A DNA stretch of 34,080 nucleotides, from NCBI GenBank assembly GCA_045534095.1, contig JAZSJA010000063.1:1-34080 (forward strand), read 5' to 3'. Of this stretch, positions 1 to 7,640 are shown one piece after another. Position 1 is the first letter of the stretch. Each line of letters opens with the position of its first letter. This stretch comes from UMGS1279 sp045534095 (GTDB lineage Bacteria > Bacillota > Clostridia > Oscillospirales > Acutalibacteraceae). The position numbers and the translations under genes are program-made. Below the pieces are notes generated by a model. It did no database searches. It saw nothing but the letters and a program-made list of their open reading frames with translations, and was not told the origin of the DNA.

Positions 1-107
1 CTTTAACAAGGGGCGCTTTGGTTACAGCAAATTTATCATTTTGTGCATACTAATAAAATTCGCTATTTATGCAGGGTTACACTCATTTTGGGTATTTGGA
101 AAATTTG

Positions 108-142
108 CCTCCCTTGTTAAAGGGAGGGGGACCGCTTGCGGT
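108..142. repeat. Double-hairpin intergenic repeat
   Basis: Two adjacent hairpins are visible. The first, at 108-127, pairs cctccctt with aagggagg across a short loop. The second, at 131-142, is accgc-tt-gcggt. The form 'cctcccttgttaaagggagg, then accgc..gcggt' resembles short intergenic repeats I recall from gut Clostridia genomes. That resemblance is from memory and was not searched. Confidence 0.6.
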
Positions 143-236
143 GGTGGGATTCATTTCCCCCCAAAAATTTGTGCGTTCAAATAACAATTTACCGCTATCT
201 TTCCGGCCACGGGGTAAAGGCTAGGTCAGTTGCACT

Positions 237-270
237 AACTATGTCGTCATTGGATGAAACGCCACGCGTT
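237..270 (+). repeat. 34-bp direct repeat, copy 1
   Basis: These 34 bases are identical to 332-365. The unit begins aactatgtcgtcattgg and ends in a small stem, aacgc-cac-gcgtt. The start-to-start distance is 95 bases, leaving a 61-base spacer. Flanking words also recur: ttaaaaactat occurs at 269-279 and 327-337, and a gcgt(t)tcaaataacaa word occurs near 172-186 and 361-376. The local duplication is therefore older and wider than the 34-base core. Confidence 0.85.
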
Positions 271-331
271 AAAAACTATATTATACTCACAATTTATGTG
301 GACGCGGAACGAAACTATGGTGATAATTAAA

Positions 332-365
332 AACTATGTCGTCATTGGATGAAACGCCACGCGTT
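332..365 (+). repeat. 34-bp direct repeat, copy 2
   Basis: Second exact copy of the unit at 237-270. It lies 10 bases before the A-tract of the terminator at 375-408. Its end again forms the small stem aacgc-cac-gcgtt. Confidence 0.85.
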
Positions 366-374
366 TCAAATAAC

Positions 375-408
375 AAAAAAGTCGTTCCCAAAAATGGGAG
401 CGACTTTT
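375..408. terminator. Bidirectional intrinsic terminator
   Basis: The stem gtcgttccca (381-390) pairs with tgggagcgac (395-404) around an aaaa loop, with one G-T pair. It has an A-tract on the left and a T-tract on the right, so it can work on both strands. It sits 21 bases past the end of the leftward glycosyltransferase gene and probably ends the whole mre-type operon. Confidence 0.9.
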
Positions 409-428
409 TAAGTTTTTTACAACTTTAA

Positions 429-1397
429 TTATTTATCTTGTTTATTATGTTTTGTATATTTTTCAATATTGTATCGTGGGCGTTCTTTACTCTCTACGTA
501 AATTTTGCCTACGTACTGTCCAACAATACCGATAGCGGCAAGTTGAACGCCTCCTAAGAACCAAATAGAAATTATAATTGATGCCCAGCCCGGTTCGGAA
601 TTTCCTGTAAAGTAAGAAATAAGGGAATAAATTAGTGCGGCAATGGAGCATATAATAATTATAATTCCAAGGGTAGTGATAAGGGAAATGGGCTTAATGC
701 TAAAGGACGTAATGCCGTCAAAGGCGAATTTAAGCATCTTTTTAAGTGGATATTTTGATTCGCCTGCAACTCGTTTGCTACGTTCATAGTAAACCTTTTC
801 GGTTTTAAAGCCAATTAGAGGAACAATTCCCCTAAGGAATAGGTTGCGTTCCTTGTATTCTGAAAGAGCTTCAACGGCACGATGGCTCATAAGCCTGAAA
901 TCGGCGTGGTTGTAAACCGACTTAGCACCCATTGCCGACATTAGCTTGTAAAAGCCTTGTGCGGTCACACGTTTAAATGCCGAATCGCTGCTGCGATCAC
1001 TACGCACTCCGTAAACGATATCTGCACCGTTAAGATAAGCATCTACCATTTTTTCAATTGCATTTACGTCGTCCTGTAAATCGGCGTCAATGGAAACGGT
1101 CATATCCGAATCCTCATTAGCCGTTAAAAGACCTGCTAAAAGTGCATTTTGGTGACCAACATTGCCTGAAAGTTTAAGCCCTCTGACAAGGGGATTTCTC
1201 TTTGATTCGGCTTCAATAAGCTCCCAAGTTTTATCCTTGCTTCCATCATCTACAAATAGAATGTAGCTGCTTTTGCTAATCTTTTCAGATTTAATCATAC
1301 CCTCTAACACTTCGGTAAGGCTTTTAACCGAAAAGGGGAAGGCTTCTTCTTCATTGTAGCAGGGTACAACAATTGCTAACGTGTTATTTAAACTCAT
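429..1397 (-). CDS. GT2 family glycosyltransferase, GtrB/YkcC-like, membrane anchored
   Basis: This 322-residue protein probably moves a sugar from a nucleotide donor to a polyprenyl-phosphate carrier at the inner face of the membrane. The family includes the bactoprenol glucosyltransferase GtrB and B. subtilis YkcC/CsbB. Visible signs are the GT-A start IVVPCYNEEEA (residues 9-19), FVDDGSKDKT (48-57) and the metal-binding type motif DADLQDD (104-110). Two C-terminal membrane hairpin segments lie at about 236-264 and 273-303. It is the last gene of the leftward run, 15 bases after the lipoprotein gene and just before a strong terminator. The acceptor or final product is not visible. A partner flippase or GT-C enzyme would be expected but is not in this window. 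The start has an AAAGGA site about 11 bases upstream. Confidence 0.88.
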   Translation of the reverse strand: MSLNNTLAIVVPCYNEEEAFPFSVKSLTEVLEGMIKSEKISKSSYILFVDDGSKDKTWELIEAESKRNPLVRGLKLSGNVGHQNALLAGLLTANEDSDMTVSIDADLQDDVNAIEKMVDAYLNGADIVYGVRSDRSSDSAFKRVTAQGFYKLMSAMGAKSVYNHADFRLMSHRAVEALSEYKERNLFLRGIVPLIGFKTEKVYYERSKRVAGESKYPLKKMLKFAFDGITSFSIKPISLITTLGIIIIICSIAALIYSLISYFTGNSEPGWASIIISIWFLGGVQLAAIGIVGQYVGKIYVESKERPRYNIEKYTKHNKQDK

Positions 1398-1412
1398 TTT
1401 TATCTGTTCCTT

Positions 1413-2018
1413 TTAAATTTCCCAGTTTGCGGGGTCTGTGAGGGTGACTGCGGAGAGAGCACCGTCAACTAAAATAAATCTAAGCTCATAATTGTTTATA
1501 ATATATTTAATGCACTCGGTGTTGTCGGGGATTACAGGTAGGAAGAAGGCATCCTCGTACTCTGCCTCATATTTTTCATAGGCCACAAGCCCTACTGCGT
1601 TAATAACGTCATCAGCGGCGTAGACACCGCCAATTGCAAAATCATAGGCCATATCTTTTGCGATAATAACCGATATACCATTTTCCTTGTTGGCTTTTTC
1701 GTAACAGAAGTCCATACTTCCGCCAAGCAGCCAAACGTCATTTTCGCCCTCTTGAACACCAAGCTCATAAATCTCGCTACCCTCATCAACGTGATCCATA
1801 AAGGTTTCTTTAAGGTCGTCTATATCGGCACCAAGAGCGTAGGGGATTTCAGGAATTTCGCCCTTTTGTGCATAAGATACGATATCAATTGAGTGGGCGA
1901 GGGGCTTAACCATTTCTGAGGGAGCTTTTATTATTTCCTCTTTTTTCTCGCTACATCCTGCAAAAGCAAAGCAAATTGCAAAGGCTAAAATAACTGATAA
2001 AATTTTTGAGATTTTCAT
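1413..2018 (-). CDS. Small lipoprotein of unknown function
   Basis: This 201-residue protein has a clear lipoprotein signal: a Lys-containing N-terminus, a hydrophobic core and a lipobox ending FAFAGC, with the lipidated Cys at residue 22. The mature part is acidic, has no further membrane segment, and shows no catalytic motif I recognise. It is likely tethered to the outer face of the membrane. It sits 21-41 bases past the PBP2 gene and 15 before the glycosyltransferase, so it is probably co-transcribed with the elongation genes. A good GGAGG site precedes the ATG. The context suggests an envelope role, but I do not assign a function. Confidence 0.8.
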   Translation of the reverse strand: MKISKILSVILAFAICFAFAGCSEKKEEIIKAPSEMVKPLAHSIDIVSYAQKGEIPEIPYALGADIDDLKETFMDHVDEGSEIYELGVQEGENDVWLLGGSMDFCYEKANKENGISVIIAKDMAYDFAIGGVYAADDVINAVGLVAYEKYEAEYEDAFFLPVIPDNTECIKYIINNYELRFILVDGALSAVTLTDPANWEI

Positions 2019-2039
2019 AAAGATTCCTCCAAGGATTTT

Positions 2040-4061
2040 TTACGGTAATAATTCATAAGACGGTTCATCGGTTTCATTTTGAAACTCAGTAAAGAAATAT
2101 GCGTTAAAAATTGCTTTTAAAAGTCCACCGCTATAAGAACTGTATTTACCATGTTCTATTATAACGGCAACGGCGATTTCGGGGTTATCAAAGGGGGCAA
2201 AGGCAATAAATACTGTGTGGTCGGCACCCTTTGTGGTTTCGGCAGTACCCGTTTTACCACCAACGGTTATTGGGTAATCGGCGAAAACGCGGCTACCTGT
2301 ACCATCCTCTGTAACAGAGAGCATACCTTGTTTAACCTTATTTATAACGTCTTCATCATATTTAATTGTTTCAACAACCTGGGGTGCGTGTTGTCTGATT
2401 ACCTTGTCTTGACTGTAGGACATAACCTTATCAATAAGGGTGGTTTTATAACGAACACCCGAGTTTGCTATTGCAGAGGTGTATGTTGCAAGCTGTAAGG
2501 GAGTAAAGGCGTTATCGGACTGACCAATAGCAGCCGAGAGGGTGTAACCCTCATACCACTCGGCACGACTCTCAGGACCGGCCAGGATTCCTGCACTTTC
2601 GCTAACCTCAACACCGGTTTTAACGCCAAGACCGAGTTTTTTGCAGTAGTCGTTCATTTTGGTGATACCAAGACGTCTGCCCGTTTCAAAGAAGTAATAG
2701 TTGCAGGATTTTGAAAGTGCCGGTATTAGAGTTATGCCTCCGTGAAAGTGCATACAGTTTGGTTGATAGTCTTTATAATGACGATAGGTTCTAACACAGG
2801 TTATGGTTTCGTCGTGTGTAATAACACCTTCTTGCAAAGCGGCACTGGCAACTGCGGGCTTGAAGGTAGAGCCGGGGGGATAGGCACCTGTAAAGGCACG
2901 GTCGAAAAGAGGACGAGTGTCATCTTTAACTAAATCATCGTAATTATTTTGATATTGGTTGTAGGTATAGGTGGGGCAGTTAACTGCCGCTAAAACGCCG
3001 CCCGTTTTAACGTTTACTGCTACCGCCGCACCGGCATTTGCTTTTATTTTATCTTTATTAAGCTGTTTTATGGTGTCCATAAGAGCTTTTTGTGCCGAAA
3101 CTTGAACGTTTTTATCAATGGTGAGTCTTACGGTGTGACCGGGGATAGGTTCTTTTGTAACAACCGAAGATGTTATTCGTCCCTTTGAATCAACGGTGTA
3201 GGTTATTTCGCCGTCTGTACCACGCAAATCATCTTCGCAAGCTTTTTCAATACCGCTTCGGCCTACCTTATCATCATAAGAGTAGCCCTTAGCCTTTAAT
3301 TCTTCCCAATCCTCTGCGTAAATGGGGCTTACGGTGCCTATTATGTGAGGAGCAACCGATGCATTATCGTATTCGCGGAAGGAAGCCACCTCAATAGAAA
3401 CTCCGTTTTCGCCATAAACGTTGGCGTTTTCGGATATAATGGTCATTATTCTGTCATTTACGTCCTCTGCAAAGGTAAAGGGGACAGAAATGGAAAAGCC
3501 TGCACGCTCCATAGTGTAACGTACACCCATTATAAGGCGTTGCTCGGCAATATCTCTATCCTCCAGAGAATATCTTTTAACAAGTGCGTCGAAACAGTTA
3601 CCCGCCGTTGCATAGTGCGCTAGATTTAACATATCAAGCATACGTTTTTTAGATACTTCAGACGCATCCTTATCAAAATTGTAGGGTGCAGAATCGGCGA
3701 TGGGAAGATCGTCCTTCCACTCGTGATCCCCCAAAAGCCTTATAAGAGATAAAATAGTATCGTTTATTGTGCTTTTGTTTATAGAAGCATAATTGAAAAT
3801 TACGTTGTAGCCCTCGCGGTTGGTGGCAATAGGACGTCCATAACAATCAAGAATTTCACCGCGAGATGCCTTTATTGGTGCAGTGATTTTAGATATGCCG
3901 TCTGCTTGTTCAAGATAACGTTTGGCGTTTGCGACTTGTATATCAAAGGCTCGTGTGAAGAGGAGAACGAATACAAGCACAGAGCTGATTGCTACCGAAA
4001 TATATCTGAATTTATCCCGTCTTTGAGCCTTTTTTTCTTCTTTATAAAGTTTACTCTGCAA
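2040..4061 (-). CDS. mrdA: Penicillin-binding protein 2 (elongasome transpeptidase)
   Basis: This class B PBP cross-links peptidoglycan during cell elongation, normally together with RodA and the MreBCD scaffold. I chose the TTG at 4061 (673 aa). An upstream frame to 4076 exists, but the GGAGG site lies inside it and is correctly spaced (8 bases) only for 4061. With this start, a membrane anchor lies near residues 20-40. The dimerisation-domain entry motif KASRGEILDCYGRPIA follows at about 65-80. The transpeptidase motifs are GSTFKP (Ser398), SCN (Ser452) and KTGTAE (Lys603). Length and motif order fit the family. It directly follows mreD, as in many Firmicutes. No RodA gene is seen nearby. 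Confidence 0.95.
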   Translation of the reverse strand: MQSKLYKEEKKAQRRDKFRYISVAISSVLVFVLLFTRAFDIQVANAKRYLEQADGISKITAPIKASRGEILDCYGRPIATNREGYNVIFNYASINKSTINDTILSLIRLLGDHEWKDDLPIADSAPYNFDKDASEVSKKRMLDMLNLAHYATAGNCFDALVKRYSLEDRDIAEQRLIMGVRYTMERAGFSISVPFTFAEDVNDRIMTIISENANVYGENGVSIEVASFREYDNASVAPHIIGTVSPIYAEDWEELKAKGYSYDDKVGRSGIEKACEDDLRGTDGEITYTVDSKGRITSSVVTKEPIPGHTVRLTIDKNVQVSAQKALMDTIKQLNKDKIKANAGAAVAVNVKTGGVLAAVNCPTYTYNQYQNNYDDLVKDDTRPLFDRAFTGAYPPGSTFKPAVASAALQEGVITHDETITCVRTYRHYKDYQPNCMHFHGGITLIPALSKSCNYYFFETGRRLGITKMNDYCKKLGLGVKTGVEVSESAGILAGPESRAEWYEGYTLSAAIGQSDNAFTPLQLATYTSAIANSGVRYKTTLIDKVMSYSQDKVIRQHAPQVVETIKYDEDVINKVKQGMLSVTEDGTGSRVFADYPITVGGKTGTAETTKGADHTVFIAFAPFDNPEIAVAVIIEHGKYSSYSGGLLKAIFNAYFFTEFQNETDEPSYELLP

Positions 4062-4080
4062 TACGTTCACCTCCAAAGAA

Positions 4081-4602
4081 TTATTGTTCTACTAAATATT
4101 TTTTACAAAGCCATCTTGTAAAATAGAAAAAAGGAATAGCGTAAAGGGAGGTATATATAGCCGAAGGAAGATGATACTTAAAAAGCAAATCCACTGCCGA
4201 GGTATCACCTGCAAAAAGATCCAGGAAGGTCCATTTTAGCAAAAAGAATATTAAACTTACTAAAAGGCTTACAATAATCACGGCTTTTATGTTTCGGTTC
4301 AGGAAAAAATTAAAAGTCAGTCCAACAATAGCCCCTAAAAGCATTAAGGTTATTGTGTTAAAATACTGTGTTCCGTTTGTAACCGTATCTAATGCTATGC
4401 CGCATATAAGGCCGGCTATAAAGCCACACCATTCCCTTAAAAAACAGGCTATGATTACAACAGCCGGAAGTAATAAAACAGGAAAGGCGTTACCAACTTT
4501 AAGATTAAAAGCCTCTATTCTTTGAATTACAAATAAGCCAAAGCATAAAAGCACCAAGGAATAATACATATGATGGTGATATTTTTCAACGTAGTTAATC
4601 AT
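4081..4602 (-). CDS. mreD: Rod shape-determining protein MreD
   Basis: This 173-residue, very hydrophobic protein has about five membrane segments and the usual length for MreD. It starts four bases after the end of mreC and ends 19 bases before the PBP2 start. Sequence conservation in this family is low, so the call rests on size, topology and the fixed mreB-mreC-mreD-PBP2 order. Its role is to help hold MreC and the elongation complex in the membrane. Confidence 0.93.
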   Translation of the reverse strand: MINYVEKYHHHMYYSLVLLCFGLFVIQRIEAFNLKVGNAFPVLLLPAVVIIACFLREWCGFIAGLICGIALDTVTNGTQYFNTITLMLLGAIVGLTFNFFLNRNIKAVIIVSLLVSLIFFLLKWTFLDLFAGDTSAVDLLFKYHLPSAIYTSLYAIPFFYFTRWLCKKYLVEQ

Positions 4603-4605
4603 ATG

Positions 4606-5457
4606 TTATTCCCCCGTAGCATTGCCCTGACCGGTAAAGTAGGTTATTACCATTACGTCACGCAGCTCGCTAAAATCAACTATAGGAGTTATTATTCCAT
4701 ATAGGGCGGTGCTATAGGCTTCGTTATGAATGCTATCGATTGTACCAATAACAATGCCTTCGGGGAAAACGCCACCACCTGAGGTAACAATATAATCACC
4801 CGACGTAACGCTTGAGCTTCTTAAAAGATTGTTAATGCGAGTTTTACCCTGTTCGGCCAGTTTAAGCTCGCCTGAAACAATGCCTGCGTCACGTGTTCTT
4901 CTATCAAGACCGCCACAGCTTATGGCGGAATCTAAAATTGTGGTTACCTTTGAATAAGATGGATTGACCTCGGATATGTATCCAACCAAGCCTCCATCCG
5001 TAATAACAGGGTCACGAAGGGCAATACCTTGCAAGCTACCTTTATTTATATTGAAGGAACCGTATGGATCATCGGCGTTGCGAGAAATAAGTGTTGCGGG
5101 TTCCATAATATAATCGGTATTTTGTTCTTTAATACCGTAGTATTTTTCATACATTTCATTTTCTTGCTTGGCTTTTTCGTATTCCATAAGGTCAGAGGTC
5201 AATTCATTGACTTTATTTTTTAAAGAAAGGTTTTCTTTCATAAGTTCATCGTTGCTTTCAAACTTTTTGAAAAAATCGCTAACCTCATTTGAAATATTAT
5301 TGAAAAAACCTGTTATAGTAGAAGTTGCTGCCCCTAATATTCCGTTTTGTGGAGAAAAAGCACTTCCGATTATAGAGGCTATTAAGGCTAAAGTTACTAC
5401 AACACAAGTTATTGTGAGCATTATTTTAAATTTGCGACTTCTAAAGAAAAAACGCAA
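4606..5457 (-). CDS. mreC: Rod shape-determining protein MreC
   Basis: This 283-residue protein has one N-terminal membrane segment (about residues 12-32), a coiled coil at about 66-106, and a beta-rich outer domain typical of MreC. It links cytoplasmic MreB to PBP2 outside the membrane. The start is TTG with a GGGAGG site 9 bases upstream. An ATG four bases before that TTG is in another frame and closes quickly, so it is not used. It follows mreB by 35 bases and is nearly joined to mreD, consistent with one transcript. Confidence 0.94.
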   Translation of the reverse strand: MRFFFRSRKFKIMLTITCVVVTLALIASIIGSAFSPQNGILGAATSTITGFFNNISNEVSDFFKKFESNDELMKENLSLKNKVNELTSDLMEYEKAKQENEMYEKYYGIKEQNTDYIMEPATLISRNADDPYGSFNINKGSLQGIALRDPVITDGGLVGYISEVNPSYSKVTTILDSAISCGGLDRRTRDAGIVSGELKLAEQGKTRINNLLRSSSVTSGDYIVTSGGGVFPEGIVIGTIDSIHNEAYSTALYGIITPIVDFSELRDVMVITYFTGQGNATGE

Positions 5458-5492
5458 GGCATTTCACCTCCCTTTAGGATGAATATAACAAA

Positions 5493-6515
5493 TTATCTGT
5501 ATTTTTTTAGTCTGCGGAATGAATCGTCGTTAAAATCGGTGCGTTCTAATTCCTTTGAGGTGCCTATAACAACGCAGTCCAATGGATTTTCGGCAACAAA
5601 AACGGGAATGCCGGTTTCCTCTGACATAAGCTCGTCCAAACCACGAAGCAGGGCACCGCCACCTGTAAGGGTGATTCCGCGGTCAATAATATCTGCAGAA
5701 AGTTCAGGAGGAGTTTTTTCCAAGGTTAGGCGAACGGCATCAATTATTTGAGATACGGTATCTGCCATTGCTTCTCTGATTTCTGCGGCGGTGATTATTA
5801 TGCTTTTGGGAAGGCCATCAACCAAGTTGCGGCCTTTAACCTCCATACTTTCCTCATCTTCATACGGCTTTGCTGAGCCAATGCCGATTTTAATTTCTTC
5901 GGCGGTACGCTCACCAATAAGCATATTGTGCATTTTTCTTATATAGTTAATTATAGATTCATCAAGCTTATCACCTGCAACACGTACCGATTGTGCGGTA
6001 ACAATATCGCCAAGGGATAAAACGGCAACCTCGCTGGTGCCACCGCCGATATCCACAACCATACAACCGCTTGAATCATCAACAGGAAGGCCTGCACCTA
6101 TTGCGGCTGCTTTAGGCTCGGGGATAAGCAATATATTGTTAGGACTTGCACCTGCTTGAATAGCGGCATCCTTAACGGCACGGCTTTCAACCTCGGTAAC
6201 GCCTGCGGGAACGCAAATAATAATGCGAACTCTGGTGAAAATTGAGCCGTGAAGGGCCTGCTTAATGAATTTTTTAAGCATTGCGGCAGTAACGTCAAAG
6301 TCGGCAATAACGCCGTCCTTTAAGGGGCGAACTGCGATTATGGAGCCGGGAGTTCTGCCTATCATCTCCTTTGCCTCGGTACCAACGGCACGGACAATAT
6401 CATTTCTTGCTTCATAGGCCACAACTGAGGGCTCACGCATAACAATACCTTTGCCTTTAATACAAACCAGAGTGTTTGCTGTGCCTAAATCTATTCCTAT
6501 ATCGCGGGTGAACAT
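5493..6515 (-). CDS. mreB: Actin-like cell shape protein MreB
   Basis: This 340-residue protein is of normal MreB length. It carries the actin-fold nucleotide motifs: GIDLGTANTLV (residues 7-17), VVDIGGGTSEVAV in the middle, and LTGGGALLRGLDE near the C-terminus. It forms membrane-bound filaments that guide lateral wall synthesis. An AGGAGG site sits 8 bases before the ATG. It heads the mreBCD-PBP2 block and is preceded at 54 bases by a lipid kinase gene read the same way. Confidence 0.97.
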   Translation of the reverse strand: MFTRDIGIDLGTANTLVCIKGKGIVMREPSVVAYEARNDIVRAVGTEAKEMIGRTPGSIIAVRPLKDGVIADFDVTAAMLKKFIKQALHGSIFTRVRIIICVPAGVTEVESRAVKDAAIQAGASPNNILLIPEPKAAAIGAGLPVDDSSGCMVVDIGGGTSEVAVLSLGDIVTAQSVRVAGDKLDESIINYIRKMHNMLIGERTAEEIKIGIGSAKPYEDEESMEVKGRNLVDGLPKSIIITAAEIREAMADTVSQIIDAVRLTLEKTPPELSADIIDRGITLTGGGALLRGLDELMSEETGIPVFVAENPLDCVVIGTSKELERTDFNDDSFRRLKKYR

Positions 6516-6569
6516 TTTAAGTTTCCTCCTAGAAAATTATCTATAATATTTTACTTCAAAATACAAGGT

Positions 6570-7475
6570 TTATTCTGCTTTTTCTTTAGGTTTTGGAACA
6601 ATAAGGTTTATTGCCTGACTAACATTTTCTATTACCTCAAAATCAGAGCCGTGATGGCATTCGCCGTCCAAGGTCCAATCAAAAGAATTTTTGCACTCAA
6701 CGGTTATTTTAGAGGCGTGGAAAAGGCTTACTAAATCGCCCGAAAACTTTTGGGACAAAACCTCGGAGAGTATTTTGTTAAGCTGAATAATATTTTTAGG
6801 TTTTCTTACAACCAATAGTTCAAACTTACCGTCGTTTAGAGCCACAAGAGTATCTTTAAGCTTTAAAACACCGCCTATTGACGTGGTATTAGAAATCGCA
6901 GCGAAGATAAACTCTCCCTCTATTACGGTGTCATCAAAGGTGAATTTCACATCATAGGGTTTTATGTGTGCAACACTTTTAATACCCTCTAAGACGTATG
7001 CAAAATGTCCTAAAAGGTTTTTTGCACCTTGAGGGGTGTTGTAGGAGGCTTCGGTAAAGGCACCAAAGGATGCAACATAGTTAAAATATCTGCCCGAAAA
7101 TGAGCCTATATCTATTTTTTCGGTGTTGCCCTCAAGAATATCAGTAGCAGCACGGATTGGATCTTTAGATATACCAAGGCTTTTTGCCAGGTCGTTGGTT
7201 GTGCCTGTTGGTATATACCCTAATTTGTGTTGATGGGGATTTTCCATCAGCCCGCAAATAACTTCGTTTAAGGTACCGTCACCCCCTGAGCAAATAACGG
7301 TTTCTATTTCAGGAGGACAGTTTTTGGCAAACTCGGTAGCATCACCACGCTTGCTTGTAAAAACAACGTTGGTTATAATACCATTAGAACTGTACAAGTC
7401 GAGTATTTTCCAAAGCTTTTGCTTTAAAATTCCGCGACCGGAAACGGGGTTGACAATCATAAGAACATTCTGCAT
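6570..7475 (-). CDS. Diacylglycerol kinase-family lipid kinase (DagK/YegS type)
   Basis: This protein of about 301 residues phosphorylates a lipid, most likely diacylglycerol, which returns it to phospholipid synthesis. Motifs are VNPVSGRG (residues 8-15), SGGDGTLNEV (63-72) and PTGTTNDLAKSLG (89-101), all typical of the DAGK catalytic domain. A GTG at 7490 could extend the frame, but it overlaps the GGAGG site, so I take the ATG at 7475. The spacing there is somewhat long, at about 13 bases. It is the first gene of the leftward run and has its own predicted promoter. Diacylglycerol release by lipoteichoic-type polymer synthesis would fit the envelope setting, but that is inference. Confidence 0.92.
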   Translation of the reverse strand: MQNVLMIVNPVSGRGILKQKLWKILDLYSSNGIITNVVFTSKRGDATEFAKNCPPEIETVICSGGDGTLNEVICGLMENPHQHKLGYIPTGTTNDLAKSLGISKDPIRAATDILEGNTEKIDIGSFSGRYFNYVASFGAFTEASYNTPQGAKNLLGHFAYVLEGIKSVAHIKPYDVKFTFDDTVIEGEFIFAAISNTTSIGGVLKLKDTLVALNDGKFELLVVRKPKNIIQLNKILSEVLSQKFSGDLVSLFHASKITVECKNSFDWTLDGECHHGSDFEVIENVSQAINLIVPKPKEKAE

Positions 7476-7523
7476 CTTTTCTTGAGGCACCTCCTTTTTA
7501 AAAGTGTATAAACATACATCTTA

Positions 7524-7552
7524 ATTATATAATTAAATCTATGATAATTCAA
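7524..7552 (-). promoter_or_regulatory. Promoter for the leftward kinase-mre operon
   Basis: Read on the minus strand, a -35 box TTGAAT (7552-7547) and a -10 box TATAAT (7529-7524) are 17 bases apart. The -10 lies inside a perfect 16-base A/T palindrome at 7521-7536, which could also be a protein-binding site. Confidence 0.65.
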
Positions 7553-7571
7553 GCCCTTTTTAGAAAAAATC

Positions 7572-7600
7572 TTGACTTTTTTAAGCCTTAAAGTTATACT
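7572..7600 (+). promoter_or_regulatory. Promoter for the CE2-dockerin esterase gene
   Basis: TTGACT (7572-7577) and TATACT (7595-7600) are separated by 17 bases and lie about 40 bases before the gene start. It is divergent from the kinase-mre promoter. Confidence 0.7.
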
Positions 7601-7640
7601 TTAAATATTAGTTTGTTTTGACAAAGGAGTGTTGTTAGTT

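Larger units (their letters stand above)
1..428. other. Gene-free left edge with repeats
   Basis: I find no convincing gene in this 428-base stretch. The one longer open frame (136-330) has no ribosome binding site and is low-complexity in composition. The stretch instead holds a palindromic repeat (108-142), a 34-base exact direct repeat in two copies (237-270 and 332-365), and a terminator (375-408) that ends the leftward operon. The first 12 bases, ctttaacaaggg, are the exact reverse complement of 111-122, so the edge itself carries an inverted copy of part of the palindromic repeat. Confidence 0.7.

Noticed and set aside
136..330. 64-residue coding region at the left edge
   Set aside because: It has no ribosome binding site, it runs through the 34-base repeat and hairpin, and its product resembles no protein I know.
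237..365. CRISPR array
   Set aside because: There are only two repeats, the 61-base spacer is far too long, and no cas gene is nearby.
1592..1789. Minus-strand 65-residue frame inside the lipoprotein gene
   Set aside because: It is a shadow frame of the lipoprotein gene, with no ribosome binding site.
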